A stretch of 64,000 bases of DNA from assembly GCA_026120185.1 (NCBI GenBank), contig JANUWF010001193.1:1364001-1428000 (forward strand). The letters run 5' to 3'. The number at the start of each line of letters is the position of its first letter. The first letter of the stretch is position 1. Positions 32,372 to 44,268 of the stretch are shown one piece after another. A model generated the notes under the pieces. The model was not told the DNA's origin. It saw only the letters and a list, made by a program, of their open reading frames with translations, and did not search any database. The DNA comes from Voacanga thouarsii (taxonomy: Eukaryota > Streptophyta > Magnoliopsida > Gentianales > Apocynaceae). Position numbers and translations under genes: made by a program.

Positions 32372-34249
32372 TAATAACAACAACATTGAAATAATTTCAC
32401 ATACTCAAATCCTAATTAAAAAAAAAAATTGTACCCAAATCATATCTCAAATCCTATCTATGTTGGTAAGATGAATAAAAATACTCTTACTTTATGTAAT
32501 TTTTTATTTTTTTTAATGACATAATTATTTTTTGAGTAAACAAAATCTACTCAGCAATCAATTTTTTTAATAATCTCAAAAATTTTAATTTTATTATATA
32601 CTAATTTGTCTAAATTAAGTCTATTTAAAAATGCATATGAAGAAACTAATTTAATAATTATTTTTCTTATCTTATTTTTAATTGACGGAAAATCAACAAC
32701 TCTTCTTAAAATTAAAATCAAAATATCTTAGGCCCCCCCGACATTCTGGGATAAATACTTTGTTGCACAAATTCTAGACTACTACAACTGCTAATTTCCT
32801 TGATTTTGGGCTGTATATACTGACACGGATCTCATATTCTCACTGGACAGGCACGCAGTATTCGATACCGTAGCCATCCCGGAGATTCTGAAATCTCAAT
32901 CGCCGAAGGCCTTCCCGAGAATGATATGAAGGTTTGGCAAACGCTGAAGGGCATTCAAGGCTGGCTATATCGAACATAGGTATCAGAAGTCCCCAGGATT
33001 GCCTCCACAACTTGGAGCTCTGCGATGGGTAGAAACGAACTTCTTTTGTATTTGAGAAGTTCCTGCCTAAATAACTCAACTATTTCTCATTGTGCAGATG
33101 TGTGTAACATGGTTTTTGTATTCTTCGGGGGAGTAGACTTTTCTTAGGTCTTCCGGCGTCTCCTTTTAAAAAGGAATCTTAAGATTAATTCAAGACATTG
33201 AGAAAACATTTTCGCTACCATGGCTAATGCGGTTTCTGTGGTCTGAGATTTTGAAAATCTTTATGTTATCAGAAAAAAGTATGTGTCTTTATTATAAAAA
33301 CTTATACTTGCCCTACTGAACTTCTCTCTAAACTTAAGGATTTTAACCACGGGAAAATAGCAGAAACGTTCTTTTTGCATTTTTTTTTAACTGATCTTAT
33401 TTTAATTGATCTTTCTGAGAGTTTGTGATGTTGATGTTAGAGTTCTGGATAAGGTAAATTTTGTTTTCTTCCTGAGACTTGGACACAGCCAGCCGATGAA
33501 ACAGGTTCCCATTTTGGGTCTCAGACTAGACCTTCTTGCTGTTGATAGATTTCAATAGCCTCCGTTAGAGTCACTAGTTACTTTGTTTCCATCCGGAGTG
33601 AATCCCAGTTAGTACTCTCTCCTTTGCTTCAGTGACAAAGTGTCCTATCAAGTCTGTCGGACCGACCATTAAACGCTTATATTCAAAAACTGAATGGGTG
33701 AAGAATTATGAGAAGTTATCTGATAGGGGAGATTAAATGTTTGCCTGGTCTTCTCTTTTTAGGTTAGATTACCTCTGAACAACAACGCATAGTTTGTAGA
33801 AGAAATGCTAAAAGATTCTATCTTTTCTTTCCTCCTGATGAATTCTTTTTCCATAATTTGCCTCGATGGCGAACTCGGTTAACTTGTGAGAGGTTTTGCC
33901 AAATAAGTGTTGCACTTCGAGGTTGAGATCATGTTTATATGATTGAAGCTCCTGTGAGAAAAAATAAGGAGTTAGTGCTTCTGTGATGCTTATTATTGCT
34001 GCTATTATATTCGTTTTCATTTTTTGCTTGTTCAATTCGTTGTTTTTGTGTTTTCTTTTTCAACTGTGTGGGGGATTCTTCCCATTGCTATTTCAGTTGT
34101 TATTTATCAGCTTCACTGCTTGCTTCTTTTCTTAACAAGATGAAATTTTGTGTTCCGAATCTTCCTCAAGTTGTTAATATGTGCCTTAAGAAACACCTAC
34201 CCTTGTTTTCCCGGGCTCAATTTATCTACCTCATAGTTTGAACTCTCTA

Positions 34250-35828
34250 AATAGAGTTTCAAACTTGTCGAGGAATCATCGTGGACCTTCCCAGCTTGTT
34301 ATCTTGGATGACTACGGGTTTGGTGCGCCATCTACTGCTGAAGTTTGGCGGAGTAGTGATAACAATCATGTGTCCAGTCATACCTTACAGAGTAGTGACC
34401 CTCTGCTTGGACAGGAATGTGCATGTCTGCTAGTGCAGAAATGCTGTGCTTTTAAGCCGTTGCATATTTGATGAGTAAATTAGTATGTGATTATAACTGT
34501 ATTTAGACAATTTTGGAGGTTTGGCTGAAGTTGATGATATGAATGTAGGAGAACACTTGAAAAATGGGAGCATGGCTGCAGCACAACTTAATGAGGAGGA
34601 AGGTAGTGGCATGTCAAGTGAAGTATCAACTGGCATCCAGTCTGGCCGACGGTTGTACTCTCCTGCAAGTGACATAGGAGAAGAATTCTGCTTTGTATTC
34701 TTTTATCTGCTCTTTTCTCTGTTTTTTATTACATTGCAATGGAAATGGGAACAAAAAATTGACTTGAGATGGGAACGCTTGTTCCCACTTAGAAATCCTC
34801 CTGATATCTATCAAAATTCAGAGCTTTACTCATTTCTAAATTTCTTTTTATTTGGCGCGTGTATTAATTATCTTTTTACTTGTGGGTTCTACAGAAAGAT
34901 TTTTTGGCTCTGCCAACCTACTTGCCTTGTGCAGTTCCTAATATGACAGTTTCACACATGGTGAATTGTTGGCCTATAGAAGATTTGATAAAAAGAGCGC
35001 ACTGTTTCTGGCGTGTTGAAAAATGGACTGATGAGGTAACCTCCTGTAGATGTGAAATTTAGCCTTGCTGAAGGCAAGAATTCATTTTATTTGTTATTTT
35101 TTTTCATTTGACAAAGGAGTTAATTAAAATACTTCAAAAACATGGGTTCTAGAGCTTGCTTGTCTAGTTGTTCTAGGAATTGTCTTTCAGAAGAAGTCAA
35201 ATTTACCAATTTTTTCCCTGTCATTTTTGTCATAACTTTTTCCTGTGAATCTTGTAATTTAAGTTTCTAATCAGATGGACCCGATTATTCACTTCATTAC
35301 CCTACGCCTGTTTGCTGCGTATAGCTGAAACCTTTCAAATGATCTGAAAAGGGGATGTTGGTTTTGGTTGGGGGATGGTGATTTTGTAGGAGATCCGCTT
35401 GCGCATTAGAGGGGTTATCCAGCAAGAGGAAGCTGGGATTTCAGAAGAGACCATCATGAGGCGTTTAAGTACAAGAGCTTATGCTCCATCCAACAATAGC
35501 TCAGACTCAAAAGCATCATCAAGTTCATTTAGTGATCTGGACAGCTGCGGTATATGCATGGTATTATCCTGATTTTCTATTCGTTCTGTCCTTTTATATT
35601 TTCTGGAATTCCAATTAACCCTTGAGGATTGAGCAGGAAGAATACAAGATAGGAGAAAACATTGCAGATCTTTACTATTGCCACGAATTCCATGCAAATT
35701 GTATCAAAAAGTGGCTGCTGCAACAGAACATTTGCGCTTTGTGCAGATCATTGGCATTAATCCCAGAGCATTTTCCAGATTATATCGGTGGTACCAAGTT
35801 GCACCGTGCCTTTTTCAAACATGGATGA
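34250..35828 (+). CDS. RING-finger E3 ligase-like gene, plus-strand copy with altered RING (possible pseudogene)
   Basis: Paralogue of the minus gene at 39525-41309. Three exons are clear: 34895-35035, 35390-35560 and 35637-35828 (TGA), phase 0 throughout. They encode PCAVPNMTVSHMVNCWPIED, the helical RGVIQQEEAGISEETIMRRL block, and CGICM joined to EEYKIGENIADLYYCHEFHA and NICALCRS. The earlier region 34250-34410 holds LVILDDYGFGAPSTAEVWR, which aligns with SILDDDVAEITSTTEVPR of the paralogue; the first exon and start codon are unresolved. In the RING-H2, C-x2-C-x15-C is followed immediately by H, one residue less than the paralogue's C-P-H, so zinc coordination may be impaired. If functional it would transfer ubiquitin from an E2 enzyme. 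The remaining frames are open, so it may be recent or still expressed. Confidence 0.65.
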
Positions 35829-36041
35829 GTTATGCCAGTTTTGCTTCCTGTGTTGATTGGTCGTTGAATTTGAAATTTTGTTCCTTAAGCTTCAAGCTGT
35901 TGCTTGGTTCTTCAAGGAGAATGCAGAAGTTTGTCCATTTATTTCTTCAGTTAAATAAATGAAATAGGTTATTTATTACTTGTTGATCTAATTGTAATAT
36001 GTAGTCTAGTTTGATATTTTATGCTTGAAGTAGATAATTTC

Positions 36042-37750
36042 TGTCATGCCATGCACCCGAAGAGTGATATGGCAACACCCAAAAAAGATGTCAGAATCCA
36101 AAATATGTCGAACGAAATTCATCACACTTTCATTTCAAGGTATGAAAATATTAAAAACTTATTTAAACATAACATTCAAATTCTCACTTCTACAAGGTAT
36201 TCAAACATAACAAAAATTTTAACAATAAACTACAAATGTCTGTCTTATTATAGAGGCTAAAATTACAATTTAAAATCTTCATTAATCTATTTTTTCAATT
36301 CATCATCTTCTAATTGAGATCTTGTAAAAATGTTGGTAGAGAGTGAGTTGACTAGTTTATTTTTAAAAAAATCTTTTTTTTTTTTAATGATTCCTTGGTC
36401 TTTTAAAGAACAAGTGAGCTTGATTACAGCTAGAACGAATTCCGAAATAACGAGTGGTTTACATCGATCAAGTACGAAACAAAACTTTTTTTTTTTTGCC
36501 CCCTTGAAAGCTGGGCAAGGGACAGAAGGAGGCTGGCGCTGCCTAGTCTGATGAGGCCGGCGTAAGTTGAGAGACAGAGGCCTGCCGGAAGGAAGCTAGT
36601 AGCTCGGCCACTCTCTGGAACAGAAAAACGAGCCAAAATAGAGCATTTCATATCATGATTTGTCATGCCTAGTTCATGTCTTTTAAAAATTTAAAGAAAC
36701 TCATTAAAATAATATATTTTCAAAACAAATATGCATCTACATACAGACAACTCGTTTCTTTTATAAAATTCAAAAAAATTCGTAACAAATTCCTTATTAT
36801 TACTCTTTATCTAAATCATGCCGGAATAAAATTGTAATTAATTGATATCAGTCTCTTAATTATTATATTTCGTTGGGAGATGGATTAAAATAGAAACTAG
36901 AATTTTTAACCTCTAGTAAGGACCTTATTGAAGAATTATGTATTATATCTCCCTAATCAAGGGTTAGAATACAAAAAAGTTTGGGGGTTTCCAAACCTAA
37001 ACACGCACAAACATCAACAACTTATGAACTAAAATTCAATACGAAATATAAACTCATGGAATATCCACACTCATTGAATCAAAATTTTAGAACCTTAACA
37101 AAGCTTCATGATTCACATATGCGCACAATTCATTAACTGAAAAGAAATCCATAACATAGTCATACTCAATTCAATTTATATACCAACATAGGTTTTCCAT
37201 GAATTTAAGAAAACTAACAAGAAATTAAAAAAATATGAACAAAATACAAGGAAGTCAAATCCGGTTACCAGAAAATAACAAAAATAGAATAATCTTCTTA
37301 CTGCCACAAAATCCTCTAAGCATCTACAAACCCCAACATTCACAGGCTAAAATTCAGAATTACCAACGTTACCTATTACTCCCAATTGAGAACCCTAATC
37401 AAACTCTCAACTCTATTAAAAATTATAATCCTAAGAACGATTAAGAAAATCTGTAAACAAAAAAATTGCAATAAGAACTCAACAAGATTTAGAGTTTCTA
37501 ATTTTAATTTCTCCTCCGACTCTTCTTCTACGTTGCTCTTCTCCTTTTCATGAGTTGTTTCTAAACGATGATACCCATAACTGACGAGCTACTTAATGAA
37601 ATTTAAACATCGAACTAATAGCTAATTGCTAATATGCCCCTAACTTATTGTAACTAGTAACTGACCCCCCAAAACCTCTGTGCCGGAAGACCATTTGATG
37701 CAAATGCCATATCAAGAAAAGCCCAAAAGAAAAAAGGACCGGGGCTCACA
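36042..37750. mobile_element. Putative solo LTR, 1.7 kb
   Basis: Begins TGTCATGCC and ends GGGGCTCACA, with TG...CA ends and a 5-bp duplication ATTTC on both sides (36037-36041 and 37751-37755). The interior has no retrotransposon gene, so it reads as a solo LTR. It shares many ordered stretches with 47440-49250. A GC-rich insert of about 130 bp sits at 36495-36625 and is absent from the other copy. Superfamily is not certain; the TGTCATGCCTCGA start is typical of long Ty3-gypsy LTRs. Confidence 0.6.
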
Positions 37751-37991
37751 ATTTCAGTTCATTCTTTGAGCATATTTGATAGCTCAACTAAATAATTAAA
37801 TATTTATTCGATGTAATATGTTTGATGATTAGATATGAATAATTAATTTATTATTATTTTGATACATTTAATAATAAATTTTAAGAGAAATGAAAAGTAT
37901 TTGGTATTGTTATTTTTTAAATTTAATAAATTATACTTAATTGAAATTTAAATAATTTGACTTTAATATATAAATTGCAGCTTGTCAAATA

Positions 37992-38786
37992 TAGGGATGG
38001 TAATGGGTCAGATCAGGTCAGAGATTAGAAATTCTGACTCCGTCCCAACATACCTCCCTATTTCCTTATCCCGACCTATCACCGCCATGGAAAAAGATGG
38101 GGATTCACTCTCCCGGCACACCGAGGACAAAACAATCTCCAATTCCTGCCTATCAGAGAGGTGGAGGCCCGTTTGGGTTTAGAAATATTTTTAAAGATTT
38201 TTTTTTTTAAAAACAATTTGCCTTCGATATATTTTTATTCAAAACTTTTTAATTATTTCAAAAACATTTGTAGTGGTTTCTAATGATTCACGTATTTATT
38301 ATATCACTAAATTAGTAAGAGTTAAATTGATAATTTTTCTTTTTTTTTCTTTTTTCCCCTTCTTTTCTATTTTATTTATTATATATAATATATATATAAT
38401 CATATATTATATATATAATCTACTTATAATTTATATAGTATATATATATATAAAATCTATATAGCATATATACATATATAATGCATATATAATTAATCTA
38501 TAAAATCTATATAGCATATATACATATATAATGCATATATAATTACTCTCTATATATATATATATAATCTACTTATATATACATACACAATATAATATAT
38601 ATATAATACATATAATATAAAATATATGTAGAGCGGGTCGGGGGCAATGATCATGCAATCCCCGTCTCTGGCCCGCCAACGGAGAATAAAGTTTGCCTTC
38701 AGCCCCATCTTTACTTAAATCGGAGAATTCCAAACTTAATCAGATCAAGCCGAATCCTAATTTAAACGAAAAAATTGCCACCTCTA
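37992..38786. mobile_element. Non-autonomous hAT-type element
   Basis: Left end TAGGGATGGTAAT and right end ATTGCCACCTCTA are near-perfect inverted repeats resembling the TAGGGGTGGCAA ends of plant hAT elements. Flanks GTCAAATA (37984-37991) and ATCAAATA (38787-38794) are an 8-bp target-site duplication with one mismatch. The 795-bp interior is non-coding and holds an AT-rich tract (about 38380-38620) in which a unit of about 50 bp containing AAAATCTATATAGCATATAT is repeated at 38451 and 38501. GC-rich subterminal stretches flank the tract. Confidence 0.8.
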
Positions 38787-39524
38787 ATCAAATAGACTTC
38801 AATTTATTTTTATGCCCTTCTCAGAATATACTCTTCGTCTGGGTCAGAAAGGGAGAGAGGAAGAGGTTCTTTACATCATTGTCATCGGGAAATTTTTTTC
38901 TTTCACTTCCAACCTCCAATCAAAAGATATATCTCAAAATTTTCATCTTCTTCCTTATTCCTTTTTTTTTTTTTAACCTCCACATAAATTAGACGTTAAT
39001 ATACGCATAACATAGATATAATTTCCTACTTACATATTTCGTTGTTATTATGGCAAAATTATCCAATGTAAACAACACATTAAAATTAAAAATTAAAAAA
39101 ACCTATCAATATGAGCAATGAATTTGTTAAAAACAAAAAGCTTTCTATCACAAACTAAAAATAAAAGATTCACAATAAAATTTTAGGAGCATAAAGGTGG
39201 TGCCACGACTCAAGAATGGTGAGAACGCTTATGTGTATTTATAATTTTTAATATATAAAATAAAAACACTTATGTATATCTAATATATTTTTAAAGAATA
39301 AAATAAAAATTAATAACAATGATATATTAAAAATACCTTAACACATATAAAAATTAAAAGAATAAAATTGTTAATATCATTATTTTAAATTAGTAAAAAA
39401 TATCAACATTAAATGAACCAACCAATTACTGTCAAAATCAAAAGAAAAGACGAGCTGAAGAATAAGTTGAAAACTAGAATCATGATATCAAGTCCCAAGA
39501 AAATGCCAAGCGATTAATCCGCAA
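38787..39524. other. AT-rich intergenic, no gene seen
   Basis: Only short accidental frames; the last part is the 3' flank of the minus RING gene. Confidence 0.5.
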
Positions 39525-41309
39525 CTAAAATTGTCTAAAAAAGGCACGGTGCATCCTCACATCGTACGTCCACTCCGGCAAATGTGCAGGTACCATTGCC
39601 AATGATCTGCAAATGGGGCAAATATTCTTTTCGAGTAACTGCCTCTTAATACAATCTGCATGAAACTCATGTGGACAATAGTAAAGTTCTGCAATCTTGT
39701 CACCGATCTTATATTTATCCTGCTCAAAACAACCGAAACAATACTTCAGAATATGCATAAGATACAACAAGGGAATGAATACTGGATAAAGAAACTTGTT
39801 AATAATACTATGCAGATATTGCAGCTCTCTGGAATTCCAATGGAAGTTACAGGAGGGGAGTAAGCTCTAGTAGGCAGCCGTTTTGAAATGGTCCTTTCTG
39901 AAATCCCTTTTTGCTCTCTCTGAACAAGTCTCTCTATGCGCAATTGAACCTCCTAGAAAAGATCTAAGGATTTTCTCGACAGCTTTCTACACTCTACATG
40001 CTACATATATATACAAAGGGGGGATGATTGGATGCATTTCATAACTTCCTTAAATTAGAGAGAAAAAGCACCAAAAACTTGCATACAGATAAAGCAAGTA
40101 CCACAAATAAAAGGAAGAGGAAAAGAAATGTCCCCTAGAGGCCACATTACCCAACAACTCTTTCCCATACTACTAACTGTCCCCTCCCCCCTCAATTAAT
40201 TGGTATCACTTTCTGGCTTCTTTTTAATGGTTCTGCAGCTTCAAGCCTTCTGTTAAAAATTTCTATGAACTGCTTTAGACGAAGATTGTCATCACAGTAA
40301 AAAGACATTACATTGGGAGGTGAGAGGAAGAAGAAGGAGGGGGGGGGGGTTTGGGAGTCAAAGTCACCCATAGTCTTACTTCATTGGCCAGGTTCTCAAC
40401 ATTCCAAGACAGCCCAGCAGTTCTGATCAGATCTTCTATAGGTACACAGTTCAACAAATATGAAATTGTCCTACGAGGATACAGGCAGGGGAAGTAGTGT
40501 TCTATTGCCAATAATCTGTCAAGCATCTGTCAAATCCCCGTGCAAAAACGGGAAATGTAATCAGAAAATAAAGCTCCATTAGAATAAAGAATACCAACCA
40601 AGTTCACCAAATTGTACTCATTTCGAACAAATTAATCTCGGTGATTCCCAACTTCTATCGTTAGTCAAAATGAATAGATGTAATTAGAGAATTCATGAAC
40701 CAACATCAGTCACACCACTTGGTTCATTTACCAAACTTCTTGCACACACTTTGGCAGTAAAAAGTGCACAAACCTTAGAGTCATCATCATCATCCAAGAA
40801 AATAACATCTGAACGTCTATGATGGTGCCCAGAAATTTGTGAACATGTATTGTTTAAATCCAATCTACAAGGTATAGAATTTGAACTAGAGGAGGATCCA
40901 TCTGCAAGCTTAATATTACATTTAGAAACTTGAAAAACACTCATATAACAATATTCTAGATTGTTAAGAAGTCATTTGTTAACTGCCAAATTGTTAACAT
41001 ATCAAACAATAAACAACACGATAGGTAGCAATAAAAGAATGGTCTTTTCTGAAACCAATAAAAAAAAAAAAAAGAGGGACAACCTATGAGAGTTTCCTGA
41101 ATAGTGTGTTCATTATCCAGCACCATATAAGTATTTGGCTGGTTGCTTCCAATGTCCAGCCGTCCCCTTTTTCTTCTCCGAGGAACTTCAGTCGTAGATG
41201 TGATCTCAGCCACATCATCATCCAAAATGCTAACAGTTGAAGCTCCAAAATCCTTCTCAGATTGCAACTCTATATTAGGACAGTCGTAATTAGGGTCCTG
41301 ACTCAGCAT
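39525..41309 (-). CDS. RING-H2 finger protein, putative E3 ubiquitin ligase
   Basis: Five exons (41309-41084, 40928-40774, 40526-40380, 39952-39809, 39719-39525) join in frame with GT-AG borders to give 288 residues. The N-terminal part is acidic and serine-rich with two similar acidic segments (SILDDDVAEI and VIFLDDDDDSK) and a basic cluster PRRRKRGR. A middle helical region reads NCVPIEDLIRTAGLSWNVEN. The C-terminal RING-H2 is split by the last intron: CNICI, then DKYKIGDKIAELYYCPHEFH, ADC and CPIC, giving C-x2-C-x15-C-x-H-x2-H-x2-C...C-x2-C, all eight ligands present. The protein would recruit an E2 and ubiquitylate unknown substrates. The start at 41309 is provisional; an upstream exon towards 42480 is possible. 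The 3' end faces the paralogue at 34250-35828. Confidence 0.75.
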
Positions 41310-43222
41310 TGGCCTAATTATAAACAACGTTAAAGGAAGAAAGAAGAGAATATAAAATGACACTCCATCTTTTAGCATCCAGCAATTCACTTTACCATGC
41401 CACAATCATATGATATTACAAACTTTACGAATTCAGGAATCTTGTAGTATATTTAGCAATATTATCTCGCATTTATATTTGTTAAAGTACTGGAAGAATA
41501 GGTGTACTCCCGTGCACAATACCATATGTCCTTATTCAAGCTACAAGGCCCTTGTCACTTTACGAAACCAATATAGACAACCAGTAGGTTACCTATCCCA
41601 ATAGGCCGAGAATGTGTAAGTACTTTATATCTTTGTACCACTACCACTTATTTCAACTGCGTCAAAGCAAAGCAACATGACTATCAATAAGAGATAACTG
41701 AGGAACTTTGGGTGGTTTTATGCATTCGAACAAACAAACATGACACTTTTCGCGACCAGCAATCCTGCAACATCACTGTGGGCATAGAGTAAACCAAATG
41801 ACTTGTTCTATACCTCATGTTAGTATGAAAATTTAAGAAATTTTGTCATTCTTTAAAAGGATGAAGCAAAAACAGAAACAACACCACCAATAATGATTGG
41901 TAGAATGAGTTTATATATGCACCAGGCATGTTTTGAATTGGAATGACTGCAAGCCGTAAAGATATTTTCAAGGGAAACTGACAGAAAGATATCCAGGCCA
42001 ATGAGGCAGGCAAAAACTAAACAGTGATATGTCACCAGAACTCCGAAAAGAACACATCAGGCAATATGAATATGATCACAGAATGAGCAAGAGGAACACA
42101 AACATAATGGAGTACTATTTTTAGTTGTTCATAATTCTTCATTCCATCTATTCTGTATTCAACTTAAAATATTATCTATCTTTCACTCTGAAATCTTTGC
42201 ATCTCTAGGTTACAGAAAAGGATCAGATACCAGCAATTCGGCAAACCTTGTCCGAACTAGTAAGTATATCTGTCCAACGACACCCATCAACTCTTCCATC
42301 ATCAAGATTACAAATAAAAAGTTGCAAAAACCAATTCAAGAATTTCAAAGATTTCAACTTTACCCATTACAAAGCTCCTTCACACAGTTGCCGGTGTATG
42401 GTGGAGGATCTTCCAATGAAAAGGAATGATAACGAAGGAGAAAAGAGAGATATCGAAGGAAATAAGCCCGAAGAATGAGAACAGGTTATGTAGGAGTCAC
42501 AAGTGACGTGATCGAGCTAGCTAAGGCAATTAACCTGTAAAAACGCGGGCCTGGACTGGTCCGACCCGGTTGATTGAGTGGAAAAAGAGAAGAGACTAGT
42601 CTAGTAGTGAAAATGAGAACATTTTCAGACGTTGAATTCAAGAATATACCTTGCAACAATCACCCTATTATTGGGGACGGTTAACTTGTTAATTTAGGCA
42701 TAAATGTTTAATTCGGTAAATTTTTAAGATACCTTTCAATGATTAAATAAATATTAGTATCATTTTAAAATTATTAATTAAATTAAAATAATTATTTCAA
42801 AATTTTTAATATTTTAAATATATGTTATAAAATATTTAACGTATTTTTTGTCATAATAAACCACCTATAAGGAAAATATTAAAATTGAATTCAAAATTAT
42901 CGTTTTGTTATTAGAGACAATGAATCTCCACTAACTTAACGACTAGATTTCTGTATCCTTAATAGACCAATAAAGATGGGATAGAGAGATAAAAGAGGAT
43001 AAATTATAAATCTTAACCAAATCAAATGGAAAAGAGAGATCAATCTTGTAATTTGCATTTATTATAACTTTGTTGATTGATTCTAATTATGATCTTTACT
43101 ATTTAAACTGCTTATAATAAAATAAAATCATATACTGTAATTAATTAATTATAGTCCTGTTAGATTAGGACTAATAGAATCACATCAATATAGGATCATA
43201 TCAATTAGTTATTGATTGTAAA
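41310..43222. other. Upstream region of the minus RING gene and AT-rich intergenic
   Basis: 42380-42480 is CT-rich on the minus strand and could be promoter or 5' UTR of the RING gene. No other gene recognised. Confidence 0.45.
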
Positions 43223-43702
43223 TAGAGTTGTTAACTAATTTAATATTTGTAAACAAAAACTCGTTCATAGTTGAATAAACTCATTTGATTAATAAATGAA
43301 TGACCTCAAATAAAATATTATATTTAATTAATAAACGAATAAATTCAAACACGTTCGAGAACATATTCGACCATTCATGAACATATTATATATTTTTATT
43401 TATTTATATTTTATAATATTAAATTTTATTATATTATTTTTATGTATTTATATTTATAATATTTTATTTATTTTTATAATATATTTTATTATATTAAAAA
43501 TAAATAAACTCGAAGAATTCGAACTCGAATATTAATTAAGTTTTTTGCACTTAATTGAATACAAACGATTTCGAATATTATTTAATAATAATCAAATGAA
43601 TTTAAATATAAAGTCAAATAATAAACGAATAAACTCGAATAGTATTCGATTCTATTCGAATTAAAAAATGTGATATTCGGTTTGTGTTTAACGACAACTA
43701 TA
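43223..43702. mobile_element. Non-autonomous hAT-type MITE, about 480 bp
   Basis: Left end TAGAGTTGTTAAC and right end CGACAACTATA are inverted copies over about 10 bp with one mismatch. Flanks ATTGTAAA (43215-43222) and ATTGTAAG (43703-43710) match at 7 of 8 positions. The interior is repeated AAACGAATAAACTCGAAT-like words, typical of plant non-autonomous elements, with no coding capacity. Confidence 0.65.
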
Positions 43703-44268
43703 ATTGTAAGTGATTAATTGATTGTGATTAGAATTTTCATCAATTACTTAAAGATTACAAGTTTGTAAGTAATTGACATTTTCTTTTTATACTCCAACCT
43801 CTAAAGGTCGTTAAATGCTTTAAAGGTTGACGTACAATTACAGAATCCTTTACTTTTAAACAAGTTCTTTATTTTTTAAATTTTTTATATAATAATTTTA
43901 ATTAATTAAATTAATATTTTATTTTCGTTATAAATGCATAGTTTTGACATGACTCGTAAATTTGCCTCCTCTAGGTATGAAATGAAAAGATCCACTATAA
44001 GCATATACCAATATTATAGAGATTCATATATATAAGCTAGGTTCATATATATATATATATATAAAAGCATACCAACATTCGAATGTAATTAGGTTAGCTA
44101 GGTCTGGGACAAGTAAACGCATAATTCTAATACTAGGATTTTTTTTCATTTTACAAACAACAAAAAGGAAAAAGAATTAATCTGTCGTCAACGGCAGATA
44201 TGCCTAAAAATGGAGGAGAAATTGCTGGAGAAATATGATAATAGGTAACTTTTACATACTATAATGAA
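43703..44268. other. Intergenic, 3' of the VQ gene
   Basis: AT-rich; includes a short (TA)n run near 44048. No gene seen. Confidence 0.5.

Larger units (their letters stand above)
28613..33900. other. AT-rich repeat-filled intergenic region
   Basis: No gene recognised. It holds a (TA)n run at about 28784-28831; a reversed end of a putative LTR family at about 29230-29338; copies of the upstream region of the exon-repeat gene (about 29500-29750 and 32090-32600); a (TA)n(TG)n run at about 31829-31862; and an (AAT)n run at about 32287-32370. A GC-richer stretch at 32840-33080 has a 79-codon minus frame without recognisable domains. From about 33100 to 33900 only short frames occur. Confidence 0.5.

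Noticed and set aside
32840..33079. 79-codon minus frame in a GC-richer patch
   Set aside because: No domain recognised and no splice or promoter context; left as intergenic.
38693..38992. 99-codon plus frame at the end of the hAT-type element
   Set aside because: Starts inside the element's end and crosses its target duplication; low-complexity and not a gene.
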